Below are positions 17,694 through 25,523 of a DNA stretch of 64,000 bases, piece by piece. Location: positions 27,726 to 91,725 of the forward strand of contig CALCKT010000051.1 of NCBI GenBank assembly GCA_937965785.1, in the 5' to 3' direction. This DNA is from an uncultured Propionibacteriaceae bacterium. GTDB lineage: Bacteria > Actinomycetota > Actinomycetes > Propionibacteriales > Propionibacteriaceae. A program made the translations under genes and the position numbers. How positions within the stretch are numbered: position 1 is the stretch's first letter; the number at the start of each line of letters is the position of its first letter. Below the pieces are notes generated by a model. That model was not told the DNA's origin. It did not search any database and saw only the letters and a list, made by a program, of their open reading frames with translations.

Positions 17694-18488
17694 ATGAAAC
17701 CGGCCCTGATCGCCACGGACCTGGACGGCACCTTCCTGGGTGCGAACGCCGTCCTCCTCCAGTCAAACCTGGCGGCGGCGCGACGATCCATCGAGGAGGG
17801 TGTCGTATTCGTGATCGCCACGGGCAGACCCAGGCGCTGGCTCGACGTCCTGACGGAGCTGCGTGACCTGGATCCCGTGGTGATCTCCAGCAACGGGGCG
17901 GCCGTCGGCCGGCTGGCGAGGCCCCGTCCCGACTTGATCCACCCGATCGAACCGGAGCGGGCCCTGACCTTCGCGGCCGCGCTGCCGCCGGAACTCGAGG
18001 TTTCGTTCGCGGTGGAGTACGAACAAGGATGGGGTCGCGAACCCGGCTACCCGGCGGGGCTTTTCTCCGGGGCCGACCATGTGGCCGACCTCACGGACCT
18101 GCTGGTGGCCGCCCCGATCATCAAGGTGCTCGCCCACACCCGCCGAGCCGACACCCACACCTTCTCCCCCGTGGCCGTCGCCGCCGCGGGTGAGATTCTC
18201 CAGGCCACCTTCTCCTGGCAGGACGCGTACGGCACCGTCGAACTGTCGGCGCCGGGCGTCACCAAGGGCACCGCCCTGGCGAGGCTGCTGGAGGAGGTCG
18301 GTATCGATGCGGCCGACGCGGTCGCGTTCGGGGACATGCACAACGACCTGGGAATGCTGGAGCTGGTGGGCCGGGGCTACGTCATGGCGAACGCCGATCC
18401 GTGCCTGCTCGGCCGGGGGTTCACCCAGATCGGCCCCAACCACGAGGGGGCCGTCGGCGAACAGATCCTGCGCCTGCTGGATGCGTGA
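17694..18488 (+). CDS. HAD-superfamily (Cof-type) hydrolase
   Basis: A 264-aa Cof/YbiV-type phosphatase. Motif I is DLDGTFLG near the N-terminus, motif II is ISSNGAA, the Lys is in VTKGTAL, and motif IV is FGDMHNDLGML. These enzymes dephosphorylate sugar phosphates or nucleotide cofactors in the cytoplasm; the substrate cannot be told. It begins 28 nt after the decayed lipoprotein gene and is convergent with glyQS. Confidence 0.93.
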   Translation: MKPALIATDLDGTFLGANAVLLQSNLAAARRSIEEGVVFVIATGRPRRWLDVLTELRDLDPVVISSNGAAVGRLARPRPDLIHPIEPERALTFAAALPPELEVSFAVEYEQGWGREPGYPAGLFSGADHVADLTDLLVAAPIIKVLAHTRRADTHTFSPVAVAAAGEILQATFSWQDAYGTVELSAPGVTKGTALARLLEEVGIDAADAVAFGDMHNDLGMLELVGRGYVMANADPCLLGRGFTQIGPNHEGAVGEQILRLLDA

Positions 18489-18502
18489 CCCGCATCACCC
18501 AG

Positions 18503-18536
18503 CGTCCCCGGGGTGGGTGGTCATGACACCGGGGAC
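18503..18536. terminator. Possible stem-loop between convergent HAD and glyQS genes
   Basis: GTCCCC at 18503-18508 pairs with GGGGAC at 18531-18536, extended by GGTG/CACC with a small bulge. There is no clear T-run on either strand. Confidence 0.35.
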
Positions 18537-18566
18537 TGCCCGCTCCCGGAGCCGTCCCCGGTGTTC

Positions 18567-21500
18567 TCACTTCGTCGCCGCGTCGATGGCGGCCCAGTCC
18601 AGGCCCGCCGGGGCGAGGGCCGCGACGCCGGCCAGCAGACCCAGGCGTGCCGCCCTCAGCCCGGGTTCCTTCGCCATCACCAGGGTGTCGTTGAAGAACC
18701 GGGCGATGGGGTCGACCAGGTCCTTCGCCGAGGTTGCGAAACCGGAGACGGATTCGCAGGGTTTCCTGTCCGCAATGGCCTCGGCGAGGGCCTTCTCCGC
18801 GTCGTCGACCAGGGCCGCCGGATCGAACCCCGGGGTGGTGCCCGCGGGGAGGATGCGGTGGATCCGCACGATGGCCTCCACGATGGCCCGCCAGCCGGGT
18901 TCCCCGAGAAGGGCCTCCAGGTCGTTGGCCTTCGTCTCCGCGTCCGCCGGGTGGGCGGCCGACGGCAGGACCGCGGCAACCATGTCGGCGGAGCGGCCCT
19001 CGTCGCGCATCAGCTGGGCATAGCGGCCGACGACGAACTCTTCGGCCGCCGCGATCGCTTCCCGGGAAACCTCGACGCCCTGGGCCCTCAACGCCTCCGC
19101 CGCGGCCACCAGGCCGTCTCGCACACCAGTGCCGGCCAGCCCGGGAACCTCACGCAGCACGCGCACCACACCCAGTGCGGCCCGCCGCAGCCCATAGGGA
19201 TCGGAGGAACCGGAGGGTTTCGCCCCGAGGGCGAACATCGCCATCAGCAGGTCGAACCGGTCCCCCAGGGCCAGCAGGGCGCCCGGGAGCGAGGCCGGGA
19301 CCGCGTCGGCGGAGGTGTGGGGCTGTTCCATCTCGTGGAGGGCCTCCGCGACCGCGGGGGTCTCGCCCTTGCGGAGCGCGTACTCGCGGGCGACGAAACC
19401 GGCGAGGCCGGTCATGTCCGTGACGAGGTTCGTCGCCAGGTCGTACTTCGCCAGTTGCCCGGCGCGTTCCAGGGTCGCGGCCTGCTCCGGGGCGAGCCCC
19501 AGCCCCTCCCCCAGCCTGGCGGCCACCGCGGCGATGCGGCGGGCGCGCTGCCCCACCGAACCGAGCCGGTTCTCGAAGGTCAGTTTCTCGAGACCCGGCA
19601 CGAAGACGTCGACCGATTCAACCTCGAGGTCCTGGTTCCAGAAGAACAGCGCATCCTCGTAGCGGGCCCGCAGCACCGACTCGTTGCCCGCCGCCACCAC
19701 GGTCTTGTCGCAGGCACCGTTTGCCATGGTCACGAAATACGGCAACAGACGCCCCTCGGCGTCGCGAACCGGCAGGTAGCGCTGATGCTTGGCCATGACG
19801 GAGACCAGGATCCGGTCCGGGAGCTCCAGGTAGCGCTCGTCGAAACCGCCCAGCACCCCGAAGGGTTCCTCCACCAGGTTGGTGATCTCGTCAACCAGCG
19901 CGGCATTGTCCTTGAAATCGATGAAGCCGCCCACACCGGCCGCCAGTTTCTCCGCCTGATCCACGACCGCCTTCCGGCGCTCCGCGAAACCGAGCGCGAT
20001 CCGCCCCTCGGCGAGCAGGCCCGGCAGGTCATCGGCGGAGGCGACCTCGTGGAATCCGACAGGAACACCGTCGAAGCGTCTCCCGCTCTCGGCGGATGCC
20101 GCGGTGGTGCGTTGCAGATAGGTGCTGCGTCCCGCAACCACCTCGGAGATGCGGGCGGGGACGACCTGTTCCCCCCAGAGCGCCACCAGCCAGCGCACGG
20201 CCCGGGAGAAGGACAGCTTCGGATCACACCAGCGCATGTTCTTCTCGGCGCGCAGCCCGGACACGCAGTCCTCGACGATGCCCTTCAACACGTCCAGGGC
20301 GTTGCGGCCCGGCGATTCGACGGCAACGCAGGCGTGTTCGGCGCCGTTCACCTCGGCCTTGACGACCTGCTCCAGGGTGACCCCCTGGCCGCGCATGAAA
20401 CCTTGCAGCGGTTTGGTGGGGTTGCCGTCGGCATCGAAGGAAACCGCCCATTTCGGGCCTTTCCGCAGGTTCGTGGCGTCCGGTTCCCGGGCCGCAACCC
20501 CGTCGACGATTGCCACGATGCGCCTGGGGGTGCCGTCGACGCGGATCTCGCCGTGCGCCAGGCGTGAGGCCGCAAGCCCGTTCGTGAGGGTCTTGTTCAC
20601 CGCCTCGACGGTGGGGCCGACGACGTGCGGGGGAAGCTCCTCCAGGCCGATCTCCAGGGCGAAGGTCCGGGGCCGGTCCGTGGCGGGTTCCTCAATGGCC
20701 TCCTCTGGTGTCCCGGTTTTCTTCTCGGTTTCCTTGAGCAGCGGGAAACCCAGCTCGCCTCGCCGTTCCACCCACAGCGCTGCGGTGTCGCGCATCAGAC
20801 GGCGCATGGTTCTGAACGCCTGGGCGCGTTCCGTGGTGGAGATCGCGCCGCGGGCGTCGAGCACGTTGAAAGCGTGGCTGGATTTGAGGATGTAGGAGTG
20901 GGCGGGCACCGGCAGCCGTGCCTCGACCATGCGGGTGGCCTCCGATGCGTAGGCCTCGTAGAGCCGCCGGTTCGTCTCGATGTCGGCGTCGTCCAGGTAG
21001 TAGCGACTCATCTCGTACTCCTGCTGGCCGAACGCCTCACCGTAGGTCACGACACCGCCGTCGGCCTTGCGGGCGTAGGCGATGTCCTTGAAGTGGGTGA
21101 CGCGCTGCTGTGCCATCAGGATGCGTTCGATCCCGTAGGTCAGTTCCACGGGAATCGGGTCGAGATCCTGCCCACCGACCTGCTGGAAGTAGGTGAACTG
21201 CGTGATCTCCATCCCGTCGAGCCACACCTCCCAGCCGAGCCCCCACGCACCGATGGCGGGCTGCGCCCAGTTGTCCTCGACGAAACGCACGTCGTGGGCG
21301 TCGAGGTCGATCCCGAGGGCCTCCAGCGACCCGAGGTAGAGCTCCTGCGGGTCGCCGGGTTCGGGTTTCAGGATCACCTGGAACTGGGTGTGGGTCTGCA
21401 GCCGGTTCGGGTTCTCGCCGTAACGGGAGTCGTCGGGACGCACGGAAGGTTCGACGTATGCGACGTCCCACGGTTCCGGTCCGAGGACCCGCAGCACGGT

Positions 21501-21614
21501 GGCGGGGTTCATGGTGCCGGCCCCCACCTCCGAGTTGTAGGGCTGCCAGGTCAGGCAGCCGCGCGAGGTCCAGTAGTCGGACAGGATCCGGAGAGCGTCT
21601 TGCATCGTCAGCAC
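18567..21614 (-). CDS. glyQS: Glycine--tRNA ligase, fused alpha and beta chains
   Basis: Charges tRNA-Gly. One 1015-aa polypeptide contains the whole bacterial alpha chain (about 1-290; motifs EVGAGTMNPATVLRVLGPEP, RYGENPNRLQTHTQFQV, GWEVWLDGMEITQFTYFQQV) joined through a short Glu/Thr-rich linker (about 300-325). The beta chain follows, beginning FALEIGLEELPPHVV and ending in the DALR-like anticodon-binding region (VMAKEPGLRAARLGLLA). In many bacteria alpha and beta are separate genes, and most actinobacteria I know use the unrelated alpha2 enzyme, so this form is noteworthy. The start is GTG 21614, or ATG 21605 three codons later. It lies 9 nt behind the DUF885 gene. Confidence 0.95.
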   Translation of the reverse strand: MLTMQDALRILSDYWTSRGCLTWQPYNSEVGAGTMNPATVLRVLGPEPWDVAYVEPSVRPDDSRYGENPNRLQTHTQFQVILKPEPGDPQELYLGSLEALGIDLDAHDVRFVEDNWAQPAIGAWGLGWEVWLDGMEITQFTYFQQVGGQDLDPIPVELTYGIERILMAQQRVTHFKDIAYARKADGGVVTYGEAFGQQEYEMSRYYLDDADIETNRRLYEAYASEATRMVEARLPVPAHSYILKSSHAFNVLDARGAISTTERAQAFRTMRRLMRDTAALWVERRGELGFPLLKETEKKTGTPEEAIEEPATDRPRTFALEIGLEELPPHVVGPTVEAVNKTLTNGLAASRLAHGEIRVDGTPRRIVAIVDGVAAREPDATNLRKGPKWAVSFDADGNPTKPLQGFMRGQGVTLEQVVKAEVNGAEHACVAVESPGRNALDVLKGIVEDCVSGLRAEKNMRWCDPKLSFSRAVRWLVALWGEQVVPARISEVVAGRSTYLQRTTAASAESGRRFDGVPVGFHEVASADDLPGLLAEGRIALGFAERRKAVVDQAEKLAAGVGGFIDFKDNAALVDEITNLVEEPFGVLGGFDERYLELPDRILVSVMAKHQRYLPVRDAEGRLLPYFVTMANGACDKTVVAAGNESVLRARYEDALFFWNQDLEVESVDVFVPGLEKLTFENRLGSVGQRARRIAAVAARLGEGLGLAPEQAATLERAGQLAKYDLATNLVTDMTGLAGFVAREYALRKGETPAVAEALHEMEQPHTSADAVPASLPGALLALGDRFDLLMAMFALGAKPSGSSDPYGLRRAALGVVRVLREVPGLAGTGVRDGLVAAAEALRAQGVEVSREAIAAAEEFVVGRYAQLMRDEGRSADMVAAVLPSAAHPADAETKANDLEALLGEPGWRAIVEAIVRIHRILPAGTTPGFDPAALVDDAEKALAEAIADRKPCESVSGFATSAKDLVDPIARFFNDTLVMAKEPGLRAARLGLLAGVAALAPAGLDWAAIDAATK

Positions 21615-21623
21615 CGGGCCAGA

Positions 21624-23276
21624 CTACCCGGCAAGCACCTCGCGCAGCACGTCAAGCGGCAGCGACCCGACCGCCAGGGCACGGTCGTGGAAGTCGCGCA
21701 GGTCGAAATCCTGCCCGGCCCGGCGGGTCACGTCGTCGCGGATCTGCTCCCAGATCCGCTGGCCGATGAGGTAGCTGGGGGCCTGCCCCGCCCAGCCCAG
21801 GTAGCGGTGCAGCTCGAAACGCAGCTGGTTTTCCTCCATGGCGACGTTGTCGCGCAGCAGCTGCCAGCACTTGTCGTAGTCCCAGATACCGCCGCCGTAG
21901 CGGTCGAAGGCGGGTTTCCCGAGATGGAGGCCCAGGTCGAGAACGACCCGGGTGGCGCGCAACCGTTGGCCGTCGAGCATCCCGAGGCGCTCCCCCGGGT
22001 TCAGGAAACCGAACTCGTCCATGAGACGTTCCGCGTACAGCGCCCAGCCCTCGCCGTGCCCGGAGACCCAGCAGATCAGCGACCGCCAACGGTTCAGGCT
22101 CTCCCCCTGGGCGACGGCCTGCCCGATCTGCAGGTGATGCCCGGGCACACCCTCGTGATGGACGGTGGTTTTCTCCTGCCAGGTGGTGAACTCGGTGACC
22201 CCCTCGGGAACGGACCACCACATCCGGCCGGGGCGGGAGAAGTCGGCGGAGGGTCCGGTGTAATAGATGCCGCCGGTCGCCGAGGGGGCGATCATGCCCT
22301 CGATGGTGCGCACCCTCGGGTCCAGGGTGAAGTACTTCCCGTCCAGGGCCGCGATGGCCTCGTCGGCGGTGCGTTGCATCCACTCCCGCAGTGCCCCGGT
22401 GCCGTGCAGCTGGTTCGCGGGGTCGGCGTTCAGCACGGCGATCGCGTCGGCGGTGGTGGCCCCGGGCCCCGCGACCTCGCGGGCGATGGCCTCCTGCTCG
22501 GCGGTGATCCTGGCCAGCGATTCAACTCCCCACTCGTAGGTTTCATCGAGGTCGATCCGGGCGCCCAGGAACTCCCGGGAGGCCCGCTGGTAGCGTTCCC
22601 GCCCCACCGCATCAGCTTCCCGGGCGACGGGGGCCAGGTCCTGGGTGAGGAACCGGGCCAGGTCCCCGAAGGCGCCGCGGGCGAGCTCCGCGGCCCGTTG
22701 CAGCTCGGCGCCGAGTGTTCCCTCCCGCCCGGATTCGGCCACCAGCTGGCGGAATCTCGACTTCTCCCCGGCCAGTTCGGTGGCCTGGGCCGCCACGTCG
22801 GTCACTGCGCGGCGGGCCGGGATGATTCCTCGTGCGATGCCCTCGCGCAGGGTCTCGACGTAGCCGCCGACGGCGCGGGACATGCCCGCCATCCGGGATG
22901 CGATGTTGCTCCAGTCCTCGTCGGTCCCGGTGGGCATCAGGTCGAAGATGTCCCGCAGCCACTGGACGGGCGAGTCGATGTTGTTGACCGCGGCGAACTG
23001 GTCACCTGCCTCAATGCTCTCCAGTTCGAGGCCGAGCCGTTCCGTCATGGCCGCGGCGGTGACCTCGTCGACCGCATCCGTTCTCGGGGTCTCCTCGACC
23101 AACCGGAGCGTGCGCCGCAGCTCATCTGCCCAGCGGCCGGTGCCCTCCGGGGAGTAGTCGGGCAGTTCGTGGTCATGTCCCGGCAGACCGATTCCCGTTG
23201 CCTCGAGGGGGTCGTGGGCCGCCAAGGCTTCGACATGGGCCTCGGCGACGGCGTCGAGTGGAGTGGATTTGCGCAT
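21624..23276 (-). CDS. DUF885 family metallopeptidase-like protein
   Basis: A 550-aa protein of the DUF885 family, which is related to zinc carboxypeptidases/gluzincins. The motif VHHEGVPGHHLQ provides the HExxxH-type metal ligands near residue 375, and GHGEGWALYAERLMDE supplies the downstream Glu. There is no signal peptide, so it is cytoplasmic. It is sandwiched at 9-nt spacings between the glycosyltransferase gene and glyQS on the same strand. The substrate is unknown. Confidence 0.88.
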   Translation of the reverse strand: MRKSTPLDAVAEAHVEALAAHDPLEATGIGLPGHDHELPDYSPEGTGRWADELRRTLRLVEETPRTDAVDEVTAAAMTERLGLELESIEAGDQFAAVNNIDSPVQWLRDIFDLMPTGTDEDWSNIASRMAGMSRAVGGYVETLREGIARGIIPARRAVTDVAAQATELAGEKSRFRQLVAESGREGTLGAELQRAAELARGAFGDLARFLTQDLAPVAREADAVGRERYQRASREFLGARIDLDETYEWGVESLARITAEQEAIAREVAGPGATTADAIAVLNADPANQLHGTGALREWMQRTADEAIAALDGKYFTLDPRVRTIEGMIAPSATGGIYYTGPSADFSRPGRMWWSVPEGVTEFTTWQEKTTVHHEGVPGHHLQIGQAVAQGESLNRWRSLICWVSGHGEGWALYAERLMDEFGFLNPGERLGMLDGQRLRATRVVLDLGLHLGKPAFDRYGGGIWDYDKCWQLLRDNVAMEENQLRFELHRYLGWAGQAPSYLIGQRIWEQIRDDVTRRAGQDFDLRDFHDRALAVGSLPLDVLREVLAG

Positions 23277-23285
23277 GCACCCAAC

Positions 23286-24326
23286 CTATCGGGTGATGAG
23301 CTGCCCTTTCCGAGTGCTCATCTCCTTGTGGGTGAACACCAGGGCGCGTTGGGCGGCGAAACTGATCGCGAACAACGCGACCTCGGTCAGCAGCTTCGCC
23401 ACCGCCAGTGGCATGACGATCGACAGGGCCCGCAGCAGCACGTAGTTGGCCGCGAGAATTCCGCAGGCGAGGAGCACGTACCTCAGCGGGGTGCTGCGGT
23501 CGCCGTCACGGAACACCGCGTGCCGGTTGAGCAGGTAGTTGACGGTGGCGGACAGCACCCGGGCGGCGATCACGCTGAACAGCAGGTTGTGGGTCGCGGC
23601 AACCAGGAGCAGCAGGGCCACGAAATCGACGGCGAACCCGACCAGCGACGAGCCTGCGAAGGCCAGCAACGGCCGGTAGACCCGCCACGAATCCCGGATG
23701 GGACGGAAGTGGGAGCTCTTGTTGCCGTGCAGGTAGACGGTTTCGATCTCGGCCTCCCGGATGCTGATGCCTGCTTTCCTGGCCTGGAGCAGCAGGGACA
23801 GCTCGTACTCGAAACGCTCCCCCGGGATGGTTCCGAGCCATTCGAGCAGGCTCGGCGGGTAGGCACGCAGCCCGGTCTGGGTGTCACCCACCCGGATCGC
23901 GGTCAGGGTCTTGAACAGCCAGCTGGTCACCTTGTTCCCGAAGGCGCTGCGCAACGGCACCCGGCCGGTGAACCGTCTCCCCCCGAGCACCATCTCGCGG
24001 GAGCCGACATCGACCTCGCGGGCCACCCGCATGATGTCGGGCACCCTGTGCTGGCCGTCGGAGTCGGCGCAGACGACCACTTCACCGGGGTGGTGCCGCC
24101 CGGCGATGGCGAACCCGGTCTTGAGTGCGTGGCCCTTCCCACGATTCTCCGGGTAGCGGTGCACGGTGGCGCCGTGGATGCGTGCCAGGGCGAAGATCTC
24201 GTCGTGGTCGGGGCCGGAACCGTCGTCCACCACCAGGACGCTGGGAGAAGCGGGATGGGCCCGTAGCTCACGCACCAGCGCGATGAGCGAGTCGCCGGGT
24301 TCGTAGGCGGGAATGAGAACGAGCAT
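23286..24326 (-). CDS. Glycosyltransferase family 2 fused to a GtrA-like membrane domain
   Basis: A 346-aa fusion. Residues 1-220 form a GT-A glycosyltransferase (VVDDGSG; the metal site ADSDGQ with D88/D90; ETVYLHGNKSSHF at the end of the domain). Residues 225-335 form four membrane helices of the GtrA type with the family signature NYLLNRHAVFRDG. Such proteins resemble polyprenyl-phosphate sugar synthases plus their flippase partner, working at the inner membrane to supply lipid-linked sugars. It lies 4 nt downstream of the phosphodiester glycosidase gene, suggesting one glycan-related unit. Sugar and acceptor are unknown. Confidence 0.9.
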   Translation of the reverse strand: MLVLIPAYEPGDSLIALVRELRAHPASPSVLVVDDGSGPDHDEIFALARIHGATVHRYPENRGKGHALKTGFAIAGRHHPGEVVVCADSDGQHRVPDIMRVAREVDVGSREMVLGGRRFTGRVPLRSAFGNKVTSWLFKTLTAIRVGDTQTGLRAYPPSLLEWLGTIPGERFEYELSLLLQARKAGISIREAEIETVYLHGNKSSHFRPIRDSWRVYRPLLAFAGSSLVGFAVDFVALLLLVAATHNLLFSVIAARVLSATVNYLLNRHAVFRDGDRSTPLRYVLLACGILAANYVLLRALSIVMPLAVAKLLTEVALFAISFAAQRALVFTHKEMSTRKGQLITR

Positions 24327-24330
24327 GGTT

Positions 24331-25302
24331 TCACCTTCCGATCCACAGGATGTCGCTGGTGCCGCGTTCCTTGTTCTTGCCGAGGGGGTTGTTGACGAGG
24401 GAACCGTTGAAAACCATCTGGGTGGAGCCGCCGCCGTCCAGGTTGTAGGCGACCCGCGCCCCCAGATCCACGAAGAGCTGCGCGAAATCGGTCATGGTGA
24501 TGCCGTTGCTGTACCCGGCGGAACGGCCATCCACCACGACGAAGACGAAATGATTTGCGGCGATCATTCCCAGTCCCGTCCTGGGCTGGGTGCCCTGGAT
24601 GGAGTGGTTGCCGAAGTTGGTGTCGATCTCGAGTTTGTCGATGCCTTCAATGGCGGTTCCGGCGTCGACGAGCGTGGGACCGAAGGAGAGGGTCTGCCAG
24701 GCGCCGTCGGAGATCAGTTTCGCGGCGTTGGTGCTGGTTTCGTCATAGCTGACCATGGTGCCGTCCCGCATGATCGCCAGACCCTGGCGGGCCGGTTCGT
24801 CACGGAACGCGACACCGTCGCGGATGATGATTCCGGTGTCGCGGAAACCGTAGTAGTCGCCGTTGATGGCGAACAGGGCCCCGACGTTCTCCGCGATCGC
24901 CGTCGGGTACTCGATGATGTTGGTTCCGAAACTGTTCTTCGCGAAGGCGTTGCGCAGGGCTGCGGCGTCGTTCAGTTTCACGTCGGCCACGTACCAGGCC
25001 TTGGCGGAGTTCCCGGAACCGGAGGAGTGCGGGGTGATGGTGATCTGCCGGTCGCTGGAGGTGTAGGTCGTGCCCTCGAGCACCCCGTCCCCCGCCGAGG
25101 TGGCGGTTGCGGTGGCGGTAGCGCTGGTCTGGGTGCCGGGCAGCCCCTGGTAATCGGACGCCGAGGTGACATCGGTGTGCTCTATCAGGTACCGGTCGAG
25201 GGCCCAGGCCGTGCCACCCACCGCTGCGAGCCCGATGGCCCCGGCGGCGCCGGTGATGACGGCTCGGCGGGAGATGCGCGAGGTGGGTCGTGAGTTCGTC
25301 AT
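24331..25302 (-). CDS. Phosphodiester glycosidase (NAGPA-domain) family protein, probably Tat-exported
   Basis: A 323-aa protein. The N-terminus has a twin-arginine signal (SRISRRAVITGAAGAIGLAA), then a Ser/Thr/Ala-rich spacer and the NAGPA domain with FAINGDYYGF, a basic core and YNLDGGGSTQMVFNG, as in enzymes that uncover or cleave sugar-1-phosphodiesters. I placed the start at ATG 25302 (MTNSRPTSR), which gives a proper signal peptide; the frame is open to 25368. It probably acts outside the membrane on phosphodiester-linked glycans. Linked to the GT2-GtrA gene. The substrate is inferred only as a class. Confidence 0.88.
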   Translation of the reverse strand: MTNSRPTSRISRRAVITGAAGAIGLAAVGGTAWALDRYLIEHTDVTSASDYQGLPGTQTSATATATATSAGDGVLEGTTYTSSDRQITITPHSSGSGNSAKAWYVADVKLNDAAALRNAFAKNSFGTNIIEYPTAIAENVGALFAINGDYYGFRDTGIIIRDGVAFRDEPARQGLAIMRDGTMVSYDETSTNAAKLISDGAWQTLSFGPTLVDAGTAIEGIDKLEIDTNFGNHSIQGTQPRTGLGMIAANHFVFVVVDGRSAGYSNGITMTDFAQLFVDLGARVAYNLDGGGSTQMVFNGSLVNNPLGKNKERGTSDILWIGR

Positions 25303-25393
25303 GCCGAACACCTTCGTGAACCGCACTGTGCGGGACCTGTGGTGACGCTTCGCGCACGGCATGAGCATCGACGCTAGACTGTGCCATCGAGCC

Positions 25394-25467
25394 GGGGCGT
25401 TAGCTCAGCCGGTCAGAGCAAGGGACTCATAATCCCTGGGTCGCGGGTTCGAGCCCCGCACGCCCCA
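25394..25467 (+). tRNA. tRNA with CAT anticodon (elongator Met, or Ile2 after lysidine modification)
   Basis: A complete 74-nt cloverleaf: acceptor GGGGCGT/ACGCCCC, D-arm GCTC/GAGC, anticodon stem AGGGA/TCCCT with loop CTCATAA, T-arm GCGGG/CCCGC with TTCGAGC, discriminator A. CCA is not encoded. The non-initiator acceptor pairing (G1-C72) rules out tRNA-fMet. Met versus lysidine-modified Ile2 cannot be settled by eye. Confidence 0.93.
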
Positions 25468-25473
25468 CGAAAA

Positions 25474-25512
25474 GACGGGGCCCGCAGGAACTGGATTCCT
25501 GCGGGCCCCGTC
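25474..25512. terminator. Strong bidirectional terminator between tRNA and surface-protein gene
   Basis: A perfect 17-bp GC-rich stem (GACGGGGCCCGCAGGAA with its complement) around a 5-nt loop. The plus strand continues CTTCAGTGTTTTT and the minus strand reads into TTTTCG, so it can end both the tRNA transcript and the surface-protein gene. The latter's stop codon lies 12 nt away. Confidence 0.88.
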
Positions 25513-25523
25513 TTCAGTGTTTT

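Noticed and set aside
18513..24266. Long plus-strand frames (684 and 1213 codons) opposite glyQS, DUF885 and the GT2 gene
   Set aside because: They lie antisense to three well-supported genes, are rich in Gly, Arg, His and Pro, and match no family; typical of high-GC DNA.
25394..25467. tRNA as an attachment site for an integrated element
   Set aside because: No integrase, no direct repeat of the tRNA 3' end and no phage or mobilisation genes were seen nearby.
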